9,035 nt of DNA from Spirochaetia bacterium. Its GTDB lineage: Bacteria; Spirochaetota; Spirochaetia; Treponematales; Breznakiellaceae. The notes under the pieces are model-generated. The model searched no databases. It worked only from the letters and a program-made list of their open reading frames with translations, and was not told the origin of the DNA. Position numbers and translations under genes: made by a program. The stretch spans positions 1 to 9,035 of the forward strand of contig BNUR01000122.1 of the NCBI GenBank assembly GCA_025997495.1, read 5' to 3'. Below, in pieces: positions 1 through 6,239 of this stretch; the first letter of the stretch is position 1; every line of letters begins with the position of its first letter.

Positions 1-1197
1 AAGGAACTTGACCTTTACTCCATCCACGAGGAAGCCGGGGCGGGGCTTATCTACTGGCATCCAAACGGCGGCCGTATGCGGGTGGCCATCGAAGACTTCT
101 GGCGGAAACTGCATTACCGGAATGGTTACGAGATCCTCTACACCCCTCACATCGGGAAGTCATGGCTGTGGGAGACCTCGGGCCACCTGGGCTTCTACAA
201 GGGCAATATGTATTCCCCCATGCAGATTGACAACCAGGACTACATCATCAAGCCGATGAACTGTCCCTTCCATATAATGATCTACAAAAACAAGGGCCGG
301 AGCTACCGGGATCTGCCCCTGCGCTGGGCGGAACTGGGCACGGTCTACCGCTACGAGCGTTCCGGGGTGCTCCACGGATTGCTCCGTGTCCGGGGCTTTA
401 CCCAGGACGATGCCCACATCTTCTGCACCCCCGGCCAGATTGAGGGTGAAATTCGGGAGGTGCTGCGGTTCAGCCTCCACCTCTGGAAGGTGTTTGGGTT
501 TAAGGACATCAAGGCGTATTTGGCAACCAAGCCTGCGGAATCCGTGGGTGAACAGAGCCGTTGGGATACCGCCATGGAATCCCTGCGCAAGGCGATTACC
601 GCCGAGGGCCTGGAGTACGAGATGGACGAGGGGGGCGGCGCGTTCTACGGCCCCAAAATCGATCTGAAGATAAAGGACGCCCTGGGCCGGGAATGGCAGA
701 TGACCACCATCCAGTTCGACTTCAACGAGCCGGAACGTTTCGACATGACCTTTGTGGACGCCGACGGCCAGCACAAGCGGCCCTACATGGTTCACCGGGC
801 ATTACTCGGCTCTCTGGAGCGCTTCTTCGGGGTGCTTATTGAACACTTCGGCGGGGCCTTCCCGGTGTGGATAGCCCCGGAGCAGATCGCCGTGATCCCC
901 GTGGCGGAGAGCTTTAACGACTACGCCAAAAAAGTTGCGGCGGAACTTAAAGCCCGGGACCTCCGGGTTACGGCGGAACTGGGCGACGGCAGGCTGAACG
1001 CAAAGGTCCGGGAATGCCAGAACCGGAAGATCCCCTATATGCTGGTAGTGGGCCAACGGGAGGCCGACGAGGGCACGGTTTCCATACGCCTTCGGGACGG
1101 GTCGCAGCTGGGAACCGGAGGTTCCTCGGCCATGAAGGTGGCGGAATTTGCCGATTACGCAATTCAAAAGGTCAATACACAGGCATTGGAATTATAA
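1..1197 (+). CDS. thrS: Threonyl-tRNA synthetase, C-terminal two thirds (5' end outside window)
   Basis: Class II aminoacyl-tRNA synthetase that charges tRNA-Thr in the cytoplasm. The frame is open from base 1, so the N-terminal TGS and editing domains lie outside; 398 residues are visible. Numbering from base 1, the zinc ligands that recognise threonine are Cys88 (in MNCPFH), His139 (in DDAHIFC) and His265 (in YMVHRA). Their spacing of 51 and 126 residues equals that of Cys334, His385 and His511 in E. coli ThrRS. Motif 2 is the RYERSG...GLLRVRGFTQ stretch and motif 3 is the HRALLGSLERF stretch. From about residue 280 follows the alpha/beta anticodon-binding domain (PVWIAPEQIAVIPV; KIPYMLVVGQREA). 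All catalytic landmarks are intact, so nothing suggests decay. Translation ends at TAA 1195-1197, 52 bp before an intrinsic terminator, so it is the last gene of its transcript. Confidence 0.98.
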   Translation, partial: KELDLYSIHEEAGAGLIYWHPNGGRMRVAIEDFWRKLHYRNGYEILYTPHIGKSWLWETSGHLGFYKGNMYSPMQIDNQDYIIKPMNCPFHIMIYKNKGRSYRDLPLRWAELGTVYRYERSGVLHGLLRVRGFTQDDAHIFCTPGQIEGEIREVLRFSLHLWKVFGFKDIKAYLATKPAESVGEQSRWDTAMESLRKAITAEGLEYEMDEGGGAFYGPKIDLKIKDALGREWQMTTIQFDFNEPERFDMTFVDADGQHKRPYMVHRALLGSLERFFGVLIEHFGGAFPVWIAPEQIAVIPVAESFNDYAKKVAAELKARDLRVTAELGDGRLNAKVRECQNRKIPYMLVVGQREADEGTVSIRLRDGSQLGTGGSSAMKVAEFADYAIQKVNTQALEL

Positions 1198-1249
1198 AGG
1201 GAAGGCTAATCATCAAAGTAAAGTAAGCGCCTCCGAAATTTCCCATCTC

Positions 1250-1276
1250 AAGGCCTCGTTCCGGGGGCCTTTTTTT
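1250..1276 (+). terminator. Rho-independent terminator of thrS
   Basis: The stem AAGGCCTC pairs with GGGGCCTT (one G-U pair) around a six-base loop GTTCCG, and the T run reaches 1276 (seven Ts at 1270-1276, the first two in the stem). It sits 52 bp after the thrS stop. The opposite strand has no T run after the hairpin, so it should act on thrS only and not on the convergent gene. Confidence 0.85.
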
Positions 1277-1325
1277 ACGGGCCGGTATCCGGCGCATCTC
1301 CGGCGAGCACCCGTTAGTTTCCAAC

Positions 1326-1838
1326 TTACACCCCTTCCAGAAACGCCTTCACCTGTTCCTTACTCACCCCAACGCCTCCCTGGGCGTCGAGTTTTTTTTC
1401 CGAACCATCGGCCCGCTTCATACGGAAGGCGGGAACGAACCAGACGCCGCTTTTTTCATAGGCCAGGTCGTTGTTCTCATCAACCTGCTTGGCGTACTTT
1501 CCCGATTCCAGGATGGCCTTGAATTTCGCGCCGTCCACAATGCCCTTGACAATGTCTACCAGCACATCCACCTTTTCCACATTGCGCCGTTCTATGGCTA
1601 TCGCCTGGAACATCGCGGTAAAGAACTTGGGCAAATCGGCGTTCAGATCCCGGGCAATGTAGTAGGCTTGGCAGCTCAGATCCGTGTGGGGCGGATGGTT
1701 CTCCGGCCGGGGGTGGGCTTCCACGGGCCGCCATTCAATTTCGATATCAGGATGGGCTCCGATATATTCCTGAAGGTACTCATACCCCAGCTTGCAGTAG
1801 GGGCACTCGTAATCAAAAAAAATCTGTATTTTCGTCAT
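1326..1838 (-). CDS. DsbA-family (FrnE-like) thiol:disulfide oxidoreductase, cytoplasmic
   Basis: A 170-residue thioredoxin-fold protein of the DsbA-like group. The N-terminal strand IQIFFDYECPYC carries the redox-active CPYC pair at residues 12 and 15. The central part is the helical insertion typical of DsbA (about 45-125), and WFVPAF near residue 136 holds the expected cis-proline facing the active site. There is no signal peptide or membrane segment, so it should act in the cytoplasm, as FrnE-type and related DSBA-like proteins do, rather than in periplasmic disulfide formation. The substrate is unknown. The ATG at 1838 is preceded by an AGGAGA ribosome site (complement of 1842-1849), which fixes the start. 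A TATACT-like -10 lies at 1862-1867 on the minus strand without a convincing -35. The gene converges on thrS and appears monocistronic. Confidence 0.88.
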   Translation of the reverse strand: MTKIQIFFDYECPYCKLGYEYLQEYIGAHPDIEIEWRPVEAHPRPENHPPHTDLSCQAYYIARDLNADLPKFFTAMFQAIAIERRNVEKVDVLVDIVKGIVDGAKFKAILESGKYAKQVDENNDLAYEKSGVWFVPAFRMKRADGSEKKLDAQGGVGVSKEQVKAFLEGV

Positions 1839-1895
1839 GTTCTTCTCCTAACTCTGTGTATAGTATATGCTAAAATTAACAAAAAAGAGCGAATA

Positions 1896-2054
1896 ATGGC
1901 ACTAAATTTTGCAATTATTATTGAATTTTGTACCATTGGGAACCGGTCCATTCCCAGGCGCTTGACAAAGGAGGTGGAAAATCTTAAGAATAGCAGATAT
2001 TACAAGTATTTGAGAGATGCCGGACCAATTATAGAGGAGAAGGAAAATGAATAA
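1896..2054 (+). CDS. Doubtful 52-residue hypothetical protein
   Basis: A short open frame starting at ATG 1896 with only a weak purine-rich stretch (AAAAAAGAG) before it. The N-terminus is hydrophobic (residues about 2-13) and the C-terminus is charged (ends KENE). It overlaps the start of the next gene by eight bases, which would allow translational coupling. Against it: a TTGACA box and a perfect Shine-Dalgarno-like string lie inside it, and no family is recognised. It may be part of the leader of the following genes rather than a gene. Confidence 0.25.
   Translation: MALNFAIIIEFCTIGNRSIPRRLTKEVENLKNSRYYKYLRDAGPIIEEKENE
1962..1990 (+). promoter_or_regulatory. Possible sigma-70 promoter for the 2047-2855 gene pair
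   Basis: A perfect TTGACA (1962-1967) is followed after 17 bases by TAAGAA (1985-1990), a poor -10 with three of six consensus bases. The start of transcription would fall about 50 bp before the ATG at 2047, a reasonable leader. The weak -10 keeps confidence low. Confidence 0.3.
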
Positions 2055-2403
2055 GGTGTTATTAGGGGTGATGTTGTTAGTCACATCACTGGCATTTGGG
2101 CTTGATAAGGAAGTGGCTAAACGAGCCTTGGATAAGGAACAGGCAGTTGCGGTAAAATATCAGGAACAGGTAGTTGCTAACCAAGGCACTATTCAAGACA
2201 TGAATGATGAAGCAAAGCTCCGGGATTTTTCCCGCCGGCTAACCTATTTGCGCCAGCAGATTTATATACGGCAATATGAATTTGATAAGAAAACAACCTC
2301 CGTAGAAAAGAGATCCGAATTGGCCAGCGATATTAAAACCTTCACCGATCAACATTCCCAGCTTCTCCATGAGTTTCAAACCTTTGTAAATGGATTAAAA
2401 TGA
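2047..2403 (+). CDS. Small exported coiled-coil protein, unknown function
   Basis: 118 residues, family not recognised. Residues 1-18 form a signal peptide (MNKVLLGVMLLVTSLAFG: one lysine, a hydrophobic core, then small residues before a likely cleavage site near residue 18). There is no lipobox cysteine, so a soluble periplasmic location is likely. The mature part is almost all helical and charged, rich in Lys, Glu, Gln and Asp with heptad-like spacing, so a coiled coil is probable. The start is supported by GGAGAAGG at 2035-2042. The stop overlaps the next gene's start as ATGA, so it is probably translated together with the lipoprotein that follows. Base composition is clearly more AT-rich than thrS or sbcD. 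Confidence 0.75.
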   Translation: MNKVLLGVMLLVTSLAFGLDKEVAKRALDKEQAVAVKYQEQVVANQGTIQDMNDEAKLRDFSRRLTYLRQQIYIRQYEFDKKTTSVEKRSELASDIKTFTDQHSQLLHEFQTFVNGLK

Positions 2404-2855
2404 GGTTTTTGGTAGGGATATTATTATGTATACTCATCGGCTGCGCTTCCACTCCGAAAAATCCGCCTGTTGAAGAACCATTCTGGGAACAGATACTTAA
2501 TGAGATTCCCTGGGGAAACAGGATAGTGGGAAGTGTCCTGGCAGAGGAAAATATTCTCCCCGATGATATGTTCATGGTTATGTATAAATATGGGTATCAA
2601 TATGTTAATTCCACCCATCAGATAGAGCGGAAAGACGGGCTTGAAATAGGGGAGCGTATTTATGAACTTGAACGGGAGTATGCATCCTATGATTCAAGTG
2701 ATGATACGTTTGTATTCATAGGGGAGTTTTATCCTGATGAATCAAAAATTTGGTTAGTATTTTCTAAAGATGCAGATTATGAATTATTTGCCGGTCCGGG
2801 GAGTCTGGAAGGGGAAGAATATAGATACATCAGGGTAAGTGGAAGGGTGGAGTAA
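2400..2855 (+). CDS. Small lipoprotein, unknown function
   Basis: 151 residues. The N-terminus MRFLVGILLCILIGCAS is a type II signal peptide: one arginine, a hydrophobic core and the lipobox LIGC, with lipidation expected at Cys15. A Pro-rich linker (TPKNPPVEEP) follows. The rest is acidic with aromatic beta-type segments (MVMYKYGYQYV; TFVFIGEFYP; KIWLVF) and matches no family I recognise. It overlaps the previous gene by four bases (ATGA) and ends four bases before the preferred sbcD start, so the three genes may share a transcript. Co-export with the coiled-coil protein suggests the two work together in the envelope; this is inference from arrangement only. Confidence 0.78.
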   Translation: MRFLVGILLCILIGCASTPKNPPVEEPFWEQILNEIPWGNRIVGSVLAEENILPDDMFMVMYKYGYQYVNSTHQIERKDGLEIGERIYELEREYASYDSSDDTFVFIGEFYPDESKIWLVFSKDADYELFAGPGSLEGEEYRYIRVSGRVE

Positions 2856-2859
2856 TGTT

Positions 2860-4122
2860 TTGACACCGGTTAAATTCCTCCACACTGCGGACCTGCACCT
2901 GGGCAAAATTTTTCACGACCATTCCCTGCTGGAGGATCAGGCCCACATGCTGGATCAACTGGCAGACATCCTGCGGGACGATTCCTATCGTGCACTTCTT
3001 ATCGCCGGGGATATCTACGACCGGTCCATCCCGTCCCCGGAAGCGGTGGCCCTTTTCGGCGCCTTCCTGGAAAAGCTTTGTGCCGCCCGGCCCGACCTGG
3101 CAGTCCTTGTATTGCCGGGGAACCACGATTCCGCCCCCCGGCTGGGCTTTGGCCGGGAACTGTTCGCCAAGCTGAATATCCATATTGCTGCCGAACCGGA
3201 GCAAGCCTTTGAACCAATCGTCATCGAAGACTGCGCCTTTTTCCTGCTCCCCTTCCTGTATCCCGGTTGTCTCTGTGACTCATCCTCCGGGGAACCGGCC
3301 CGTTCTCAGGGCCGTCTCGCGGAACTAGCCGCAGCCCGACTGGAAACCGTCCGTATCAAAGCGGTAGAGGCGGGGACTTCCCTGACCGTCCTTGGGGCGC
3401 ACCTTTTTACCCTTGGTTCCAGGGAGTCCGACTCTGAACGAATATTCCTGGGAACCGCGGAGCAGGTTGACGCGAAACTTTTTGCGAGCTTTGACTATGT
3501 CGCCCTGGGTCACCTCCACCGTTTCCAGCAAGCCGCCTCCAACACCTGGTATTCCGGAAGCCCCCTGGCCTATTCCTTTGACGAAGCTTCGGACGCAGTA
3601 GGTCCGGCGGACGCAGTAGATCCGGCGGACGCAGTAGATCCGGCGGACGCAGTAGGTCCGGCGGACACCGTAGGTCAGGACAAGGTATTTCTATCGGTTG
3701 AACTTGCGCCCGGCGTTCCTCCAACGGTGAGCCCCATCCCGGTGAGGCCCCTGCGGAAGCTCCGCCGTCTCCGGGGCGGGTTCAACTTTTTCTTTCGGGA
3801 TTCCGCGGAAGACCCGGCGGTAATCGAAGCCGCAAAGGATTACCTGGAGATTTCCCTGGACGATACGGCTCTGGTGGAAAACCCCCTGGCCCTGCTCCGG
3901 GGCCGCTTTCCCTGGCTTCTGTCGATCCGGCAAGGGACGGCATTTGCCCGGCTTGCAGCCCAGGATGGCGCGATTGGCGAGACGGCGAGTGCGGCGCTTT
4001 CGGGGCAAAAGAGGAGCCCCGCCGGGGATTTTGCGGATTTCCTTACGGGGATTTATGGCGAGGCAGACCCGGATAAATGTTCTCTGTTTGGGGAATTGTT
4101 TGCCGAACTATCAGATTCTTGA
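2860..4122 (+). CDS. sbcD: SbcD, nuclease subunit of the SbcCD complex (Mre11 family)
   Basis: A calcineurin-like metallophosphoesterase that, with the SbcC ATPase, cuts DNA hairpins and blocked double-strand ends. Metal-site motifs appear in order (numbering from the TTG): DLHLG (D11, H13), GDIYDR (D51), GNHD (N88, H89), GAHLF (H181) and GHLHRF (H218, H220), followed by the SbcD signature YSGSPLAYSF. I prefer TTG 2860 because GGTGGAG at 2846-2852 is well spaced and the family starts just before KFLHTADLHLGK. An in-frame GTG at 2839 would add seven residues and overlap the lipoprotein gene. At 420 residues it is near the upper end of the family length, partly because of a hexapeptide repeat insertion at residues 245-274. 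SbcC normally follows but is absent here; the next gene is on the other strand. Confidence 0.93.
   Translation: MTPVKFLHTADLHLGKIFHDHSLLEDQAHMLDQLADILRDDSYRALLIAGDIYDRSIPSPEAVALFGAFLEKLCAARPDLAVLVLPGNHDSAPRLGFGRELFAKLNIHIAAEPEQAFEPIVIEDCAFFLLPFLYPGCLCDSSSGEPARSQGRLAELAAARLETVRIKAVEAGTSLTVLGAHLFTLGSRESDSERIFLGTAEQVDAKLFASFDYVALGHLHRFQQAASNTWYSGSPLAYSFDEASDAVGPADAVDPADAVDPADAVGPADTVGQDKVFLSVELAPGVPPTVSPIPVRPLRKLRRLRGGFNFFFRDSAEDPAVIEAAKDYLEISLDDTALVENPLALLRGRFPWLLSIRQGTAFARLAAQDGAIGETASAALSGQKRSPAGDFADFLTGIYGEADPDKCSLFGELFAELSDS
3592..3678 (+). repeat. In-frame 18-bp minisatellite inside sbcD
   Basis: Four full tandem 18-bp units start at 3592, 3610, 3628 and 3646 (consensus GACGCAGTAGRTCCGGCG), followed by a degenerate partial unit at 3664-3678. 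The period is codon-aligned and encodes DAV(G/D)PA. Units 2 and 3 are identical to each other, as are units 1 and 4, which indicates recent copy-number change. The array sits just after the conserved SPLAYSFDEA strand, in a loop where other SbcD proteins have only a few residues, so copies can vary without breaking the frame. Confidence 0.95.
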
Positions 4123-4334
4123 CCCATTGGCTTCTTTATTCGATGTGAAAAGTGGGGGGAGGGGCTCCCGTCATTCGGCATTCGTATTGCTTTACCGTCC
4201 GTTTTCTGCCATTCTTATCATTAGAGGATTTGAATATAAATAACAGCGCCTCATGGGGAAGCGATCCTGTAAAAGAGCTTATTTTGTAATAATATGATTC
4301 TTGCATAGGGTAAGTATACTGCTTGGGATTGGGG
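4123..4334. other. Intergenic spacer between sbcD and the convergent XRE gene
   Basis: A 212-bp spacer between two converging genes. I see no gene. A short hairpin GGGAG/CTCCC (4157-4169) follows sbcD but has no T run, so it is a poor terminator. The distal 100 bases are AT-rich without a convincing promoter or repeat. Confidence 0.5.
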
Positions 4335-4694
4335 CTATTCCGCTTTACCGGTAATTTCTTTTTGGTATACCTTCAGGGATTCAATAAAGGCGGAAAGGGC
4401 TTTTAATTCGGCAATGTTCATTTGCTCAATATCGGCAAGTATCTTTTTTTGAAGGGGTGATAACTCTTTGGTTTCTAAACCGGCGCCTTTTTGGGGGCCC
4501 TCCCCCTGGATAATCCAGCTTCTTGAATAGCCGTATAGTTTCCCGATAAGCATGGCGGTAGTATTGGACATGCCGGACTCATCCCTGAGCAGTTTGGAAA
4601 TATAACTATCCGTTACATTGAGGCTTTTGGCAAATTCCTTCTGATTCAGGCCGGATTCCCGGATAATCACCCTCATTCTGTCTGATAAAGCCAT
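4335..4694 (-). CDS. XRE-family helix-turn-helix transcriptional regulator
   Basis: 119 residues from ATG 4694. An N-terminal Cro/C1-type five-helix domain spans about residues 3-62: helix 1 DRMRVIIRESG, then the HTH with QKEFAKSLNV, the turn, and the recognition helix SYISKLLRDE. SNTTAMLIGKLYGYSRSWI completes the domain. The acidic C-terminal helical region (LSPLQKKILADIEQMNIAELKAL) probably serves dimerisation. ATG 4694 gives the usual short lead-in before helix 1; an in-frame GTG at 4706 would add four residues, and neither has a strong ribosome site. The gene is transcribed away from the small gene at 4831 with promoters back to back, the usual layout of a repressor controlling itself and its neighbour. 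A phage or toxin-antitoxin origin is possible but no partner gene is recognised. Confidence 0.88.
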   Translation of the reverse strand: MALSDRMRVIIRESGLNQKEFAKSLNVTDSYISKLLRDESGMSNTTAMLIGKLYGYSRSWIIQGEGPQKGAGLETKELSPLQKKILADIEQMNIAELKALSAFIESLKVYQKEITGKAE

Positions 4695-4727
4695 TTTACC
4701 CGCCACTATACTATTTTACCTATACCC

Positions 4728-4756
4728 AGAATAGCCTAAAATTTGTAGCTAGTCAA
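4728..4756 (-). promoter_or_regulatory. Sigma-70 promoter of the XRE regulator gene
   Basis: On the minus strand TTGACT (complement of 4751-4756) is followed after exactly 17 bases by TATTCT (complement of 4728-4733). Transcription would begin near 4721, leaving a leader of about 27 nt to ATG 4694. The -35 box overlaps one TAGCTA palindrome, which suits autoregulation. Confidence 0.65.
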
Positions 4757-4814
4757 TAAAATTTCGCTTGACAATACAATAATTCAATAATATTATGTAG
4801 TAAATACATAGCTA
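4746..4814. promoter_or_regulatory. Candidate operator pair (two TAGCTA palindromes)
   Basis: TAGCTA occurs at 4746-4751 and at 4809-4814, the second inside the longer palindrome ATAGCTAT (4808-4815). The centres are 63 bp apart, six helical turns at 10.5 bp per turn. They bracket the plus promoter; the first overlaps the -35 of the minus promoter and the second lies just past the plus start site. The position fits binding sites for the adjacent XRE regulator, but six-base palindromes are common in AT-rich DNA. Confidence 0.35.
4768..4796 (+). promoter_or_regulatory. Strong sigma-70 promoter for the small gene at 4831 and probably the surface-protein genes
   Basis: A perfect TTGACA (4768-4773), a 17-base spacer and TATTAT (4791-4796, five of six). 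The start of transcription would be near 4803, leaving a leader of about 28 nt with AGGGAG (4816-4821) nine bases before ATG 4831. No terminator is visible before the OmpA-like gene, so this promoter may serve everything up to the repeat lipoprotein. Confidence 0.8.
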
Positions 4815-4830
4815 TAGGGAGTTATTCAAT

Positions 4831-5022
4831 ATGCTGGAACAAAACATAAAAGAAAGTATTATCCGGTTTGTCATTGACTCGCCGGAAGAAGAAAACAGCA
4901 AAGTAGCCATGTTTATAGCGGGGATGCAAGACCAAAAGAATATCCAAAACACTAATAGGGGAGAAAATTTTGAAGCCGGAGCTAATCGTCCCGAACTAAG
5001 GGGCGGGAAAACAAACACCTGA
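4831..5022 (+). CDS. Small hypothetical protein divergent from the XRE regulator
   Basis: 63 residues, family not recognised. The N-terminal half looks helical and amphipathic (MLEQNIKESIIRFVIDSPEE, then VAMFIAGM); the C-terminal half is polar and Asn/Gly-rich and probably disordered. There is no signal peptide or membrane segment. The gene is supported by a near-consensus promoter at 4768-4796 and a ribosome site AGGGAG at good spacing. It lies 49 bp before the OmpA-like gene with no terminator between, so it may be the first gene of that transcript. It could be a co-regulator or antirepressor for the divergent repressor; that rests on position alone. Confidence 0.65.
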   Translation: MLEQNIKESIIRFVIDSPEEENSKVAMFIAGMQDQKNIQNTNRGENFEAGANRPELRGGKTNT

Positions 5023-5026
5023 AATT

Positions 5027-5055
5027 ATTCCGGAATGCCGCCCTCCATGGCGGCG
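5027..5055 (+). promoter_or_regulatory. Palindrome plus hairpin ahead of the OmpA-like gene
   Basis: ATTCCGGAAT (5027-5036) is a perfect 10-bp palindrome. It abuts a hairpin of GCCGCC (5037-5042), loop CTCCAT, and GGCGGC (5049-5054), with a possible G-U pair below. An A run, not a T run, follows, so it is not a standard terminator. It ends about 17 bases before the TTG at 5072, where a ribosome site would be, so it could influence translation or processing of the downstream message. Confidence 0.35.
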
Positions 5056-5071
5056 CAAAAAAGTCCATTTA

Positions 5072-6239
5072 TTGAAGTTTGTTTTGACGACAAAACCTGT
5101 TTTATTACGAATTTGCCTCATCTGTATCGTTTTGTCCCCTGCTATTCCTGTTCCCCTTCAGGGAGAGAAAACAAGGACGGAGTGGGTGGAACAGCCCTTT
5201 TTCATAAAGGGGGCGGCCCAGTATTACTTTTTTCCTGCCAATGCACCCTTTGATTTTTGGTCATATTTGAAACCGGAACCGGCCTTTCGCGCCGCCCTGG
5301 GATATGAATGGCGGCAATTCGCCTTTTCCCTGGAATCCGGCTATACCCATTTTGCGGGAATAGATCCCTACCGGATGTATGTGGAGGATCTTCACCTCCT
5401 TCCCCTGCTGTTCAAGTTTGGCTATACTTTCCGCCTTCCCAAGGGGTTTGGGATACAACCGGAAGTGGGGGCCGGCGCCGTATTCTACAAGGTCTACCAT
5501 ATATCCAACAGAAAAGGATTGGCTGGAGGGCAGCCTAAAGGAAACCTTTGCCCACAATGTAATAGCCAGCCTCCGCCTTAACCTCGAGTGGGAAATTTAC
5601 CGGGTCCCCATCTTCCGTCTTCATATTGGCGGCGGGGTGGACATGATTCCGGAAACCGAAGGGCCCTTTTTTATACCCGCCGCTGAGGCGGGCCTTACCT
5701 TTAAGCCCCGCCTGCTCCGGCGTATTCCGGTACGCTTTGCCTCTCCTCCCGGCTCAAGGCCAATGATACCGGTGACCCCACGACAGCCGGAGCCCAAGGC
5801 GCAGACGCTGCCCACGCTTCGGGCAAACCTTAAAAATGTTAAGGACATCGCCATTGAAGAGGTTCCCCAGGGCATAAAGATAACCATCTGGAACATCCAC
5901 TTCATTGAAGGGACGGACGAGATTGTGCCCAACGACTACCCCCGGCTGAATGTGATAGCCGCTGCGATCAAGCGGGTTTCAGAGAACCGTAAAATCCAGG
6001 TGGAGGGCCATGTTGCCGCCAGGGGCCGCCCTGACGAGGAAATGGATCTGTCCTTCTGGCGGGGACAGGTCATATTGGAGGCCCTTAGCAGCCAGAACAT
6101 AGCGGATGCGCGCATTTATTTTCAGCCCTGGGGCGGTTTGAAACCCCTGGCAAGCAACGCCACCGCAGAAGGCCGCTACGAAAATAACCGGGCGGAGATT
6201 ACCCTGCTGAAGAACGAAGGGGAGGATTGGATACAATGA
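5072..6239 (+). pseudogene. OmpA-like outer-membrane protein, interrupted by an apparent +1 frameshift near 5512-5517
   Basis: Two overlapping frames encode one protein. The first (TTG 5072 to about 5515) has a signal peptide (MKFVLTTKPVLLRICLICIV...) and beta-barrel strands with alternating aromatics (GYEWRQFAFSLESGYTHF; LLFKFGYTF). The second, one base on, continues the barrel (IASLRLNLEWEIY; FRLHIGGGVDM), then a proline-rich linker and an OmpA C-terminal domain. Removing one A from the run 5512-5515 joins them as NRKDW and gives a 388-residue protein of normal layout: signal, barrel about 40-225, linker, OmpA domain about 268-380. In that domain the usual GHTD is GHVA, so the aspartate that contacts diaminopimelate is missing, while the LS..R arginine (LSFWRG) and NATAEGRYENNRAEI remain. 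The TTG start lacks a clear ribosome site. The stop overlaps the next gene as ATGA. A sequencing error and a real inactivation are both possible. Confidence 0.8.

Noticed and set aside
160..795. 211-residue minus-strand frame across thrS
   Set aside because: It lies opposite fully conserved ThrRS coding sequence in GC-rich DNA and has no independent support.
1281..1293. GCCGG-TAT-CCGGC hairpin as terminator of the minus-strand DsbA-like gene
   Set aside because: On the minus strand no T run follows, and the stem is only five pairs.
4335..5022. Toxin-antitoxin pair (XRE antitoxin with a 63-residue toxin)
   Set aside because: The genes are divergent rather than in tandem, and the small protein shows no toxin family motif or membrane segment.
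5035..5253. 72-residue frame starting at ATG 5035
   Set aside because: It starts within a hairpin, has no ribosome site and overlaps the signal peptide and barrel coding of the OmpA-like gene in another frame; its sequence is low-complexity Cys/Gly/Phe.
5512..5517. Programmed frameshifting site in the OmpA-like gene
   Set aside because: The change needed skips one base, and the local AGAAAAGG is not a known +1 site such as CUU or a rare-codon/stop context; an indel is simpler.
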